A stretch of 64,000 nucleotides of DNA from Microtetraspora fusca. Its GTDB lineage: Bacteria > Actinomycetota > Actinomycetes > Streptosporangiales > Streptosporangiaceae. The position numbers and the translations under genes were made by a program. The stretch spans positions 40,677 through 104,676 of the forward strand of contig NZ_BBYK01000043.1 of NCBI RefSeq assembly GCF_001570365.1, given 5' to 3'. How positions within the stretch are numbered: position 1 is the first letter of the stretch; each line of letters starts with the position of its first letter. Shown in pieces: positions 1-8,035 of the stretch. The notes beneath the pieces were generated by a model. That model was not told where the DNA came from and searched no databases. It was given only the letters and a program-made list of their open reading frames with translations.

Positions 1-24
1 GCCCGGGGCGGTGACGCCCCGGGC
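1..24. terminator. Rho-independent-type hairpin downstream of corA
   Basis: A perfect 10-bp inverted repeat (gcccggggcg / cgccccgggc) with a 4-base loop gtga. It lies about 50 bp beyond the stop codon of the leftward CorA gene. There is no clear T-tract, as is common in high-GC actinobacteria. It could also terminate a gene entering from the left of the window. Confidence 0.6.
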
Positions 25-71
25 CGCCGCTGTCTTCCCACGGTGTCCTGGCGTCAGGGGCAGGGCCGGAT

Positions 72-1211
72 TCAGAGCCAGTCGCGGCGCTTGAAGACCA
101 GATAGAGGGTGACGCAGACCATGGCCATCAGGGCCACCGCGAACGGGTAGCCGAACAGCCAGTGCAGCTCGGGCATGTGGTCGAAGTTCATGCCGTAGAT
201 CGTGCCGACCAGCGTGGGCGCGAACAGGATGGCCGCCCAGGCGGAGATCTTCTTCACCTCGTCGCCCTGCGCGATGCTGGCCGCGGTGAGCTTGGTCATC
301 TCCTCGTTCTGGGCCTGGCTGACCAGGGTCGAGTTGACGATGAGGATGTCCTGGAGCATCTGCCGGAAGCCCGCGACGCGTTCGGTGACCGTGATCGCGT
401 GGTCGGCCACGTCCCGCAGGTAGCGCTGCAGCTCCTCGTCCACGCCGTACTTGGGGGACGCCGCGATGAAGCCGTCGAGCATGGCGACCAGTGGCGTGGT
501 CGCCCGCTGGAACTCGATCACCTCGCGGGACAGCGCGTAGATGCGCCGCGGCGCCGCCGGGTCGCCGCCGAAGACCTGCACCTCGATCTCGTCGATGTCG
601 TTCTGCAGGCCCGCGACGACCGGCGCGTAGCCGTCCACGACCGCGTCGAGTATCGCGTACAGCACGGCCTGCGGGCCCTCCCTGAGCAGCTCGGGGTCGG
701 ACTCCATCCGGCCGCGGACCTTCGACAGGTCCGGCGCCTCGCTGTGCCGTACGGTGAGGACGAAATCGGGGCCGACGAAGACGTGCAGCTCGCCGAAGGC
801 GACCTTCTCCGCCTTGTCGATGTACTGCGCGGCGCGGAGCACGACGAAGAGCGTGTCGTCGTAGCGGTCCGCCTTCGGCCGCTGGTGGGCGACGATCGCG
901 TCCTCGACGGCCAGGGTGTGCAGGCCGAACTCCTCGGCGGCGGCGGTCAGCTCCCCCGCTCCCGGACGGTAGAGCCCTATCCACGCCATGGCCCCGGGCC
1001 GGGAGCGCAGGGAGGTGATCGCCTCGGCCAGGGACACCGGCGAGTCGACCCGCTTGCCGTCCACGTAGATCGCGTTGTCGACGACGCTGCCCCGCGCGGG
1101 CCACTCCACGGTCGGTGCCTCGGCGGACCGGGGATCCATCGACTCCTCGGGAGCGGCGTCCCGCTTCGCTCGAACCAGTCCCCGCAAACCGCGCATTCGA
1201 CGCTCAGCCAC
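72..1211 (-). CDS. corA: CorA family Mg2+/Co2+ transporter
   Basis: Predicted pentameric inner-membrane divalent cation channel of the CorA/MIT family, 379 aa. The family signature GMN is visible near the C-terminus (YGMNFDHMPE) just after the first membrane helix. A second hydrophobic helix (FAVALMAMVCVTLYLVF) and a basic tail follow. The N-terminal two thirds are the acidic, helical cytoplasmic domain expected for CorA. The start used is GTG at 1211. An in-frame ATG five codons later (MRGLRG) is an alternative, as neither has a strong ribosome binding site. It is monocistronic and followed by a hairpin. Mg2+ versus Co2+/Ni2+ specificity cannot be read from sequence. Confidence 0.9.
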   Translation of the reverse strand: MAERRMRGLRGLVRAKRDAAPEESMDPRSAEAPTVEWPARGSVVDNAIYVDGKRVDSPVSLAEAITSLRSRPGAMAWIGLYRPGAGELTAAAEEFGLHTLAVEDAIVAHQRPKADRYDDTLFVVLRAAQYIDKAEKVAFGELHVFVGPDFVLTVRHSEAPDLSKVRGRMESDPELLREGPQAVLYAILDAVVDGYAPVVAGLQNDIDEIEVQVFGGDPAAPRRIYALSREVIEFQRATTPLVAMLDGFIAASPKYGVDEELQRYLRDVADHAITVTERVAGFRQMLQDILIVNSTLVSQAQNEEMTKLTAASIAQGDEVKKISAWAAILFAPTLVGTIYGMNFDHMPELHWLFGYPFAVALMAMVCVTLYLVFKRRDWL

Positions 1212-1467
1212 ATATAGACCGTAGAACCTTTTCGCAGCACACCGACAATCCGCCTTATCCCGCTGGCCCCTCCTGGCACAGCCGTCGCCTGAGTGTCAGC
1301 AGGTCGCGGCGGTGTCCGCCCCGGGTTTGCCGGGCGCCTCCTCCCGCTCCCCGCGCGCCGGGCCGCCTCGCGGCTTCTCGGGCGGCGGCCGGTCGGTCAC
1401 GAGGCCGCAGCGGGTTTACATCGTGTGGATCTCCCCGGCCGTACGCTGTCTCCCGGAGGTGGCCCCC

Positions 1468-2199
1468 CTGAACGCACTCTGGAACCATCTGATCGCGACG
1501 CAGGACGCGCCGCCGATGTGGCTGATCGCCCTGGCCGGGCTCGCCGCGCTCGCCGTCGTCGCCTATCCCCCGTCGTGGCACGTGTCTCGCGGCCTGATCA
1601 CCATCGCCCACGAGGGCGGCCACGCGCTGGCGGCCGTGCTGACCCGGCGCAGGCTCCACGGCATCCGGCTGCACTCCGACACCTCCGGGGTCACGCTCAC
1701 CCGGGGGAACCCGCGCGGCCTCGGCATGATCATCACGGCGGGCTCCGGTTATGTGGCGCCGTCGCTGCTCGGGTTCGGCGCGGCCTGGCTCACCTCGACC
1801 GGCCACATCACGCTGCTGCTGTGGAGCGTGCTCGCGCTGCTCGCCTGCATGCTGCTGATGATCCGGAACGTCTTCGGCGCGATCTCGCTGCTCGTCACGG
1901 GCGGGGCCGTCTTCGCGATCTCGTCCTTCACCAAGCCGGAGGTCCAGGCGGTCGTCGCCTACGCCGCGGTCTGGTTCCTCCTGCTCGGCGGCGTACGGCC
2001 GATCGTCGAGCTGCAGAGCAAGCGGCGACGCGGCCGGGCGCCGGACTCCGACGCCGACCAGTTGGCGAGGCTCACCCACGTCCCTGGCACGTTCTGGGTC
2101 GTCGTCTTCCTGCTGGTCTCCGTGGCCGCGCTGGCCGCCGGTGCCTGGCTGCTCGTCGACCTCCCCGCCCTGCTCCCCTCCGTCTTCGCCCCCGCCTGA
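1468..2199 (+). CDS. M50-like integral membrane metallopeptidase
   Basis: A polytopic membrane protein carrying the HExxH zinc motif as HEGGHAL, placed inside the first transmembrane region as in M50 (site-2-protease-like) peptidases. Hydrophobic segments follow throughout and a basic loop (QSKRRRGR) lies near the C-terminus. The frame is open from 1312, but the best-placed Shine-Dalgarno (ggaggtgg, 1455-1462) sits 5 nt before a CTG at 1468, giving about 243 aa. GTG at 1459 overlaps that Shine-Dalgarno, so CTG is preferred. No PDZ domain is present and the substrate is unknown. It precedes the condensin-like operon by about 60 bp on the same strand but need not belong to it. Confidence 0.75.
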   Translation: MNALWNHLIATQDAPPMWLIALAGLAALAVVAYPPSWHVSRGLITIAHEGGHALAAVLTRRRLHGIRLHSDTSGVTLTRGNPRGLGMIITAGSGYVAPSLLGFGAAWLTSTGHITLLLWSVLALLACMLLMIRNVFGAISLLVTGGAVFAISSFTKPEVQAVVAYAAVWFLLLGGVRPIVELQSKRRRGRAPDSDADQLARLTHVPGTFWVVVFLLVSVAALAAGAWLLVDLPALLPSVFAPA

Positions 2200-2243
2200 A
2201 CTGGGTCGTTCCGGCGTCGAGGCGGGGAATGTCGCCGCCAAGC

Positions 2244-2251
2244 CGTACGGT
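2244..2251 (+). promoter_or_regulatory. Candidate -10 element for a leaderless mRNA
   Basis: TACGGT fits the actinobacterial -10 pattern TANNNT and lies about 8-9 nt before the GTG at 2259, which has no recognisable Shine-Dalgarno. This arrangement is typical of leaderless transcripts. No convincing -35 is seen, so the call is tentative. Confidence 0.3.
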
Positions 2252-2258
2252 ATTGCGC

Positions 2259-3545
2259 GTGCCTCAGCAGACCTCACGAGAGAGACGACCCGCGCCGCCG
2301 CGGCCCGCCCACCGGCGGGACACCGGTCGCGACCCCGGCCCGGAGGCGTTGCCCGAGACGCTGGACGCCGCGCTCACCGACGAGGCCGTGCTCGCGACGT
2401 ACCGGCGGATGTTCGCCGCGCTGGCGCGCGACAGCGGCGCGGTCGTGGACGACCCCGCCCTGGTCGACATCGCCGAGACGCTGTTCGACGCGTTCGCGGA
2501 GGCCGGGGAGGAGTGGCTCACCCACGAGCAGATGCGGCACGCCTGCCGGGCCCACCCCACGGATCGGTTCGAGAGCCGGCTGCGCGTGCTCAGGGGGCTC
2601 GGCGCGATCCGCGAGGTCTTCCCCAAGCCCAACCAGCTCCGTTACCGGGCGTCGTTCACCAGCGTGGTCGGGCTGATGTTCATCCGGCGCATGATGGACG
2701 ACGGCGGCCAGTCCGAGATGCACCGGCTGCTCGCGCTCGAGGACCTCAACGCCGCCGACCCGCGCACGACCATGGAGGAGGCCCGCCAGTCGGCGGGCAA
2801 CCTGGCCCGCGCCTTCCGGCTGTGGGCCCTGGAGCTCATCACCCTGACGAACGGCACGATCGAGGAGCTGCGCGAGCAGGCGCCCAAGCTCTGGGGCACC
2901 GAGGAGATCGCGCGGCGGGCGCAGAGCCTGCACGGGACGATCCTGCGCAGGTGGCCGGACCTCGACCGCACCTGCACCGAGCTGCGCGCCGCGATCTACG
3001 CGTACAGCGACGCCTCGCGCCGCGCGGCCGGTCGCCTCGCCGACTCCGCGGGGACGACCCGCAACCTGACGCTGCTGCCCGCCGAGACCTGGCGCACCTT
3101 CGCCCAGACCGCCTCGAAGGAACGGCTGGCCGCCGTGCTCGACGGTTTCGTGTTCGACTCGCCCGCCCCCTGGCACGATCCGGCCGCCATCGCCACGGCC
3201 GTGGACGAGGCGCCGCGCCCGGCGCCGGTCCGGCCCGCTCCCCCGCGCTCGCCGCTCCCGGACGCCGGGCCGGTCGAGTCCGCCGACGGCGGCGTGGCCG
3301 GGCTCGACCGGCTGGCCGCCGTGGCCGAGTCCACGCTCGGCGGCCGGGCCTCGGTTCCGCTGGACGAGGTGCTGACCGGCGACTGGGCCGCCATGCGGCG
3401 GGTGCTCGCCGATCTCGCGTCGGCGGACCTGCGCCCCGAGCTGCCCTACCGGCTGCGCTGGTCCGACGCCGTCGCCGCCGACCCCGGCGGGCAGCCGAGC
3501 TGGCGGTCCGACGGCACGCTGGAACGGGTGCCGACCGATGACTGA
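2259..3545 (+). CDS. Kleisin-like subunit of a MukF/MksF/JetA-type condensin complex
   Basis: A 428-aa protein of no named family that I recognise by sequence. It begins with a basic, Pro-rich tail, then a helical/winged-helix-like region (about residues 40-130, ending in an RVLRGLGAIREVF-type recognition helix and wing). A long helical section follows (about 160-310) containing EARQSAGNLARAF, then a Pro-rich linker and a C-terminal domain. This is the plan of MukF/MksF/JetA kleisins. The role is inferred mainly from gene order: it is first in an operon with a two-winged-helix protein and an SMC-like ATPase. The start is GTG 2259, possibly leaderless; upstream codons in frame lie in Arg/Pro-rich shadow sequence. 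It overlaps the next gene by 8 bp (ATGACTGA). An alternative is an unrelated DNA-binding partner of the ATPase. Confidence 0.6.
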   Translation: MPQQTSRERRPAPPRPAHRRDTGRDPGPEALPETLDAALTDEAVLATYRRMFAALARDSGAVVDDPALVDIAETLFDAFAEAGEEWLTHEQMRHACRAHPTDRFESRLRVLRGLGAIREVFPKPNQLRYRASFTSVVGLMFIRRMMDDGGQSEMHRLLALEDLNAADPRTTMEEARQSAGNLARAFRLWALELITLTNGTIEELREQAPKLWGTEEIARRAQSLHGTILRRWPDLDRTCTELRAAIYAYSDASRRAAGRLADSAGTTRNLTLLPAETWRTFAQTASKERLAAVLDGFVFDSPAPWHDPAAIATAVDEAPRPAPVRPAPPRSPLPDAGPVESADGGVAGLDRLAAVAESTLGGRASVPLDEVLTGDWAAMRRVLADLASADLRPELPYRLRWSDAVAADPGGQPSWRSDGTLERVPTDD

Positions 3546-5013
3546 GACCCCCACCACGGACACCGCCAAGAACACGGACGCCGCCGAGACCTCCACCGTG
3601 CGCCTTATCACCACGCCCGCCGATCCCGGCGAGGGCGCCGACCCGGCGCTCGCGGCCGCGCCGGCTCACGCGCGGGCCCGCGCGTACGGGCCGCTCGCGC
3701 TGGGGCTCACCGAGCCCGCCGCTCCCGGCTTCGTCCGGCTCTCCCTCGGCGACGCCGTGACCAGCGCACCGACGACCGCCGGGGACGCGGCCCCGGCCAC
3801 GGGCGGCCCGGCGACGTCGCCCGTGATCGCGCTGCCCGCCTGGCCGGACGGCGCCACCCCGTCGATCCTCGACGAGTACGGCACCGCGCCCGTGCCGGTG
3901 GAACGCTCCGGCGAGACCCGGCGGGTGCTCGCCGCGTGCCTGCGCGCGTGCTGGAGCGACCTGTCCGCGGAGCCGTGGCCGGGCGTGCCCGCCTCCGTCG
4001 CGGACGTGCTGGCCTGCTACCGCGCCCTCATCGGGCGCGGCGACGACATGACGCGCAGCCGGGCCGTCGGCGCGCTGCGCCGCCTGGCCGACACCGGGTG
4101 GATCATCAGGTCGGGCGACGTCGTACGGCTCGGCCCGCGGTGCGCGACTTGGCCGCCGGAGTCGCACTCCGTACTGCGCGAGCTGGTCCGCCGGCTGCCC
4201 GGGCCGCAGGCGGCGGCGGGCCCGGTGACGCTTCCCCTGGACGCGTCCGCCCCGCTCGACCAGCCCACTCCCTCCGAGACGCCCGCCGCTTCCTCCGATG
4301 CGGCGCACTCGGGCCACGGTGAACCGGCGGCCGCGCCGGCCGACGTGCGGCCGGGGGGCGCCGGGCGGGACGAGACCGCCTCGGATCTCGACAAGCTGCT
4401 CTCCGCCTACGACGAGCGCCGCCGGGCCGAGCTGGTGGCGGCGTTCATGGCGGTCGAGCACGCCGCCGAGCCGGTCCACGAGGCGCGGTTCGCCGCCCTG
4501 CGCGATCCCGCGCTGCGCCGTACGCTCGCGGAGATGCTGGCGCGGCGCGGCCGCACCCTGATCCAGCGGCGCGACACGTGGACCTCCGGATACGACGACG
4601 ACGTGGCCGCCCGTGTCGCCGGCGCGCCGGGCGCCGGCACCCGGCCCGGGCTGTCGGAGGGCGAGCGGGCGGTCCTCACCCTGGTGCTGGTCCACTCGGT
4701 GGCCATCCCCCGCGCCGACGGCCTGCTGTCGGAGGACACCTGGCTCTCGCCGTACCCGGTGGCGGTCGAGGAGCTGCGCCGGCGCACCCTGCTGCCGATC
4801 GGCGAGCTGGAGTCGGCGCTGCGGACGCTGCGCCAGGCCGGCCTGCTGACCCAGGTCAAGGCCGTCTCGGAGGAGGCGCCCGGCGGGTACGTCCCCGGCC
4901 CGCAGTTCCACCGGCTCACCGCGGCGGCCCGCCGTCGCCTCCAGGAGGAGCTGATCCTGGCCGCCGGACCGCAGACGCCGCTCGCCACCGCGATCAGGGC
5001 GCGGCGGGCGTGA
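3538..5013 (+). CDS. KITE-like (MukE/MksE/JetB-type) winged-helix subunit
   Basis: A 491-aa protein with a low-complexity Ala/Thr/Pro-rich N-terminus (about 1-115). A winged-helix-like domain follows (about 130-210: SRAVGALRRLADTGWI, then SGDVVRL). After a Pro/Ala linker there is a second helical and winged-helix section (about 280-480: VEELRRRTLLPIGELESALRTL, then RQAGLLTQ). Paired winged helices are typical of KITE subunits that bind kleisins in MukBEF, MksBEF and Wadjet complexes. Translation is coupled to the upstream gene by an 8-bp overlap, and the SMC-like gene starts 34 bp downstream. I know no characterised close homologue, so the assignment is by architecture and context. It is longer than typical MksE/JetB because of the disordered regions. 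Confidence 0.6.
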   Translation: MTETPTTDTAKNTDAAETSTVRLITTPADPGEGADPALAAAPAHARARAYGPLALGLTEPAAPGFVRLSLGDAVTSAPTTAGDAAPATGGPATSPVIALPAWPDGATPSILDEYGTAPVPVERSGETRRVLAACLRACWSDLSAEPWPGVPASVADVLACYRALIGRGDDMTRSRAVGALRRLADTGWIIRSGDVVRLGPRCATWPPESHSVLRELVRRLPGPQAAAGPVTLPLDASAPLDQPTPSETPAASSDAAHSGHGEPAAAPADVRPGGAGRDETASDLDKLLSAYDERRRAELVAAFMAVEHAAEPVHEARFAALRDPALRRTLAEMLARRGRTLIQRRDTWTSGYDDDVAARVAGAPGAGTRPGLSEGERAVLTLVLVHSVAIPRADGLLSEDTWLSPYPVAVEELRRRTLLPIGELESALRTLRQAGLLTQVKAVSEEAPGGYVPGPQFHRLTAAARRRLQEELILAAGPQTPLATAIRARRA

Positions 5014-5047
5014 CGGGGAAACACGAGCGAGGAAAGGAAGCAGCGGC

Positions 5048-7996
5048 TTGACGCAGACCGACAACGTCGTCGGAGACCGGGTGCTGGTCGCCGTGCAGGC
5101 GATCAACATCTCCCGGCTGTCGACGCATCCGGTGCCGACCGTGCCGGGGACGCTGATCGTGGTCGCGGGCGCGGGTCCCAAGGACTCCAACGGCGCGGGC
5201 AAGTCGTCGTTCATCGCGGCGATCACCGCGCTGCTCGGCGACGAGCAGTGGCGGTTCGCGTCCGGGGCGAAGGCCGTCTCCGAGCTGCTGTTCAACGCCG
5301 AGCTCGCCGCGCACGGCGACCAGCAGTGGGCCAGCGCCGACCATGGTTACATCATCGGCGTGTTCGACGTGCCGTCGACCGGGCTGCCGATGACGGTGTG
5401 GCTGCGGGTCAACCGCGAGGCGCCGTACCTGGAGATCAGGTGGACCGACGGGGTGCGCCTGGCGGCGGGCGCGTCGGAGGCCGAGCGGGTCACCCGGTCC
5501 GACGAGGTGTGGGCGCAGCTCCCGCGCGGCGCCGGGCGGCGCGACATCGTGGCCCGCGACCTCACCCGGGTCCTGTACGGCGACCGCGTCCGGTGCGTGT
5601 CGTTCCTGTCCACGTCGGTCCGGAGCAAGGTCGCCACGAACCTGCTGTCCCAGCCGCTGAACGAGATCTCCCCCGAGCGCATCTTCGAGGCGATCGCGGC
5701 GCTCACCGGTCTGGACGCCGAGCTGGACCAGGAGCGCGAGGCCAGGCGGGACGAGCACGCCAAGCGGGTCAGGGCGGCCGAGGCGGCCGACCGGCTGCGC
5801 GAGTTCGAGATCGAGTCCGAGAGGCTGATCGCCGCGTTCGACCGGCGCGACCGGGCGCGCGTCGAGCTGGCGAGCGCGCTGCGCTGCTGGCGCGGGCGGC
5901 TCGCCCGGCGGCTCGTGGACGCCGCCACGCGGGACGAGGCCCTGGAAGCCGAGCTGGCCACCTGCCAGGAGGCCGCCGAGTCGGCGTCCGAGGCGATCGC
6001 CGAGCTGCGTGAGGAGATCGCCGCGCTCAAGGACGACTCGCTCGACCGCGCCCTCGCCTCGGCCCGGCGCGAGCTGGCCGGGATCCAGGCGCGGGCGGCC
6101 AAGCTGGAGGCCGACCGGGCGGTGGCCCAGAGCACCGCCGACCGGCTCAGGGCGCAGATGCCCGCGCTTGAGGAGCTGCGACGCCAGGCCGACGGCCGGG
6201 ACGTCGCCGCCGCCGAACGGGAGATGTCCGAGGCGCGCGCCCGGGTGGACGCGGCGCTCAAGGCGCTCGGCGTGGCCGACCGCGAGGTCGAGACCGCCCA
6301 GGCGGCGCTCGACGACGCGGAGAACGGCCCCGCCGCCGCCCAGCTCGCCGCGCTGGCCGCGCGAGGCGTCGCCGCCGCCGGCCTCCTCGACGCGATCGAC
6401 GTGGCCGAGCAGGCGCGGGACGCGTCCGCCGCCGGTCTGGTCGCCGCCGGGTCCTGGCCGCACGAGCACGCGGTGATCGTGGACGGCGCCGACCTGGCCG
6501 CGGCGGCGGAGGCGCTGGCCGATCTGCCGGGTTCGGTGCTGGTCAGCTCCACGGGCGTGACGGTCGTCGGCGCGTTCGAGAGCGCGGTGACCGGACGGGA
6601 GGCCCGGGTCAAGGCCGCCGAGCAGCGGCTGAACCGGGCCCGCGACGCGCAGGACCGGGCCGCCGCGGCGGTGCGGCGGGCGGAGGCCGAGATGGCCGAG
6701 GCGGCCGGCCGCGCCGAGGGCGCCCGGGCCGCGGTGCGTCTCGACGAGATCCGCACCCGGCTGGAGTCCCAGCGCGAGCTGCTGGCCGCACTGCACACCG
6801 CGGCCGACGAGCTGACCCCGGCGCTCGACGCGTCCGAGGAGCGCGTGAGCGCGCTCGACTTCCGGGCGCGCACCCGGGACATGGAGATCGAGCGGCTGGA
6901 GGGCCGCCGGTCGAGCTTCGAGGCCGACCGCGACCGGGCCCGCGAGCAGGCCGCCCGTACGGCCACCGAGCGGCGGGCGCTCGACCTCGACGGGCTCGGC
7001 GAGGAGTGGGGCGGCGCGGTCGAGGAGGCGCGCGCGTGGCTCGCCGATGAGGAGTCGCTGACCGCCGACGAGTGGTGGCGCGGCGCCGAGCGGCACCTCG
7101 ACGCCGCCCTGCGCGGCGGCTTCGGCGACACTGCCGAGACCGGTGACGAGATGCCCGAGGAGCTCGCCTTCCTCGTCAACGAGCGGCGCGGCGGACGGGC
7201 TGCCGAGGAGCTGGCGACGTTCCCTGCGGTGTGCGCGGCGCTCGGCGCCTATCTGCGCGGCCAGGAGGAGTACGAACGGCACCGCCGCCAGCAGATCGAG
7301 ACCCAGCTCTCCTCGCGCCGCCGCGACCTGGAGACCGCGACCCGGGGCGCGGAGGACGCGGCGCAGTCCACGGCCGTGCACCGCGCGGCCCTCACCGAGG
7401 CGATCAGAGCCCGGCTGGCCCGGGTCGCCGAGGAGTTCGAGAAGCTCGACGTGGGCTACGGCGGGTACGGCGCGACGCTGGACTTCCCCGTGCCGGCCGC
7501 CCCCGCCGACCCCGAGCAGCGCTGGTCGTGGCGGGTCGTGCCCAAGTGGCGGCGCGGCGACGGCCAGGGGTTCGTGCCGTACAACCGGCGGGCCAACACG
7601 GCACTGATGGACGAGAAGGCGGTCAAGCTCGTCTGCGCCGCCGCGATCGCCTCATCCGGGGGCGGCCACCTGACGCTCGTGCTCGACGAGCTCGGCCGCA
7701 ACCTCGGCAAGGAGCACCGCCGGGAGGCCGTCGCGCTGTTCCGCCGGATCGGCGAGATGCACGGCATCACGGTCATCGGCGCCCTGCAGGACGACATGGA
7801 GCCCTACGCCATCGACGCCTGCGGGCAGTACGTGAAGCTGCGCCGCTCCTCCGACGCCATGCCGTACAACGAGCCGCCGGTCATCGTGGGGCACGACCGG
7901 CACGCCGAGCGGGTGCGCATGCTCGCGGAGTGGGTGGCCCGCCCGCGAGCCGTCCCGGCGCCGAGCCCCGACGACGCGGCCGCCGCCGCGCCGTGA
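5048..7996 (+). CDS. SMC-like coiled-coil ATPase (MukB/MksB/JetC-type)
   Basis: A 982-aa ATPase with SMC layout. The N-terminal Walker A is DSNGAGKSS (K52). Long Glu/Arg/Ala-rich coiled coils (about 200-420 and 520-770) flank a globular hinge-like segment (about 430-517, with HAVIVDGADLAAAAEAL). The C-terminal head has the Walker B LTLVLDELG (D880, E881). Where SMC proteins carry LSGGE before K, this head reads ALMDE-K (852-857), so the ABC signature seems lost. The start is TTG 5048, preceded by aggaaaggaag. It is the last gene of the three-gene operon. In MukBEF/MksBEF and Wadjet, such ATPases extrude DNA loops with kleisin and KITE partners. No JetD/MksG nuclease gene is adjacent: the next gene is a convergent permease. 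SbcC is encoded separately at 12.4-16.3 kb. Confidence 0.8.
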   Translation: MTQTDNVVGDRVLVAVQAINISRLSTHPVPTVPGTLIVVAGAGPKDSNGAGKSSFIAAITALLGDEQWRFASGAKAVSELLFNAELAAHGDQQWASADHGYIIGVFDVPSTGLPMTVWLRVNREAPYLEIRWTDGVRLAAGASEAERVTRSDEVWAQLPRGAGRRDIVARDLTRVLYGDRVRCVSFLSTSVRSKVATNLLSQPLNEISPERIFEAIAALTGLDAELDQEREARRDEHAKRVRAAEAADRLREFEIESERLIAAFDRRDRARVELASALRCWRGRLARRLVDAATRDEALEAELATCQEAAESASEAIAELREEIAALKDDSLDRALASARRELAGIQARAAKLEADRAVAQSTADRLRAQMPALEELRRQADGRDVAAAEREMSEARARVDAALKALGVADREVETAQAALDDAENGPAAAQLAALAARGVAAAGLLDAIDVAEQARDASAAGLVAAGSWPHEHAVIVDGADLAAAAEALADLPGSVLVSSTGVTVVGAFESAVTGREARVKAAEQRLNRARDAQDRAAAAVRRAEAEMAEAAGRAEGARAAVRLDEIRTRLESQRELLAALHTAADELTPALDASEERVSALDFRARTRDMEIERLEGRRSSFEADRDRAREQAARTATERRALDLDGLGEEWGGAVEEARAWLADEESLTADEWWRGAERHLDAALRGGFGDTAETGDEMPEELAFLVNERRGGRAAEELATFPAVCAALGAYLRGQEEYERHRRQQIETQLSSRRRDLETATRGAEDAAQSTAVHRAALTEAIRARLARVAEEFEKLDVGYGGYGATLDFPVPAAPADPEQRWSWRVVPKWRRGDGQGFVPYNRRANTALMDEKAVKLVCAAAIASSGGGHLTLVLDELGRNLGKEHRREAVALFRRIGEMHGITVIGALQDDMEPYAIDACGQYVKLRRSSDAMPYNEPPVIVGHDRHAERVRMLAEWVARPRAVPAPSPDDAAAAAP

Positions 7997-8014
7997 CCGC
8001 CGGGCGGGGCGGTC
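7995..8014 (+). terminator. Short GC hairpin between convergent genes
   Basis: gaccgcc and ggcggtc form a 7-bp stem with a 6-base loop immediately at the stop codon of the SMC-like gene, facing the convergent permease gene. It is a plausible but weak terminator because G/C-rich hairpins arise often by chance here. Confidence 0.35.
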
Positions 8015-8035
8015 GCGGCGGGCGGCGGCGCGAGG

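Noticed and set aside
1255-2277. 340-aa open frame opposite the M50-like gene
   Set aside because: Arg/Gly/Pro/His-rich translation with no domain, antisense to a gene with clear HExxH motif. A typical high-GC shadow, as are nearly all overlapping frames of this kind in the window.
5048-7996. The SMC-like ATPase as a second SbcC/Rad50 or RecN
   Set aside because: No CxxC zinc hook, an SMC-like hinge region instead, and gene partners of kleisin/KITE type rather than a nuclease. The Walker B DELG and missing LSGG also do not match SbcC.
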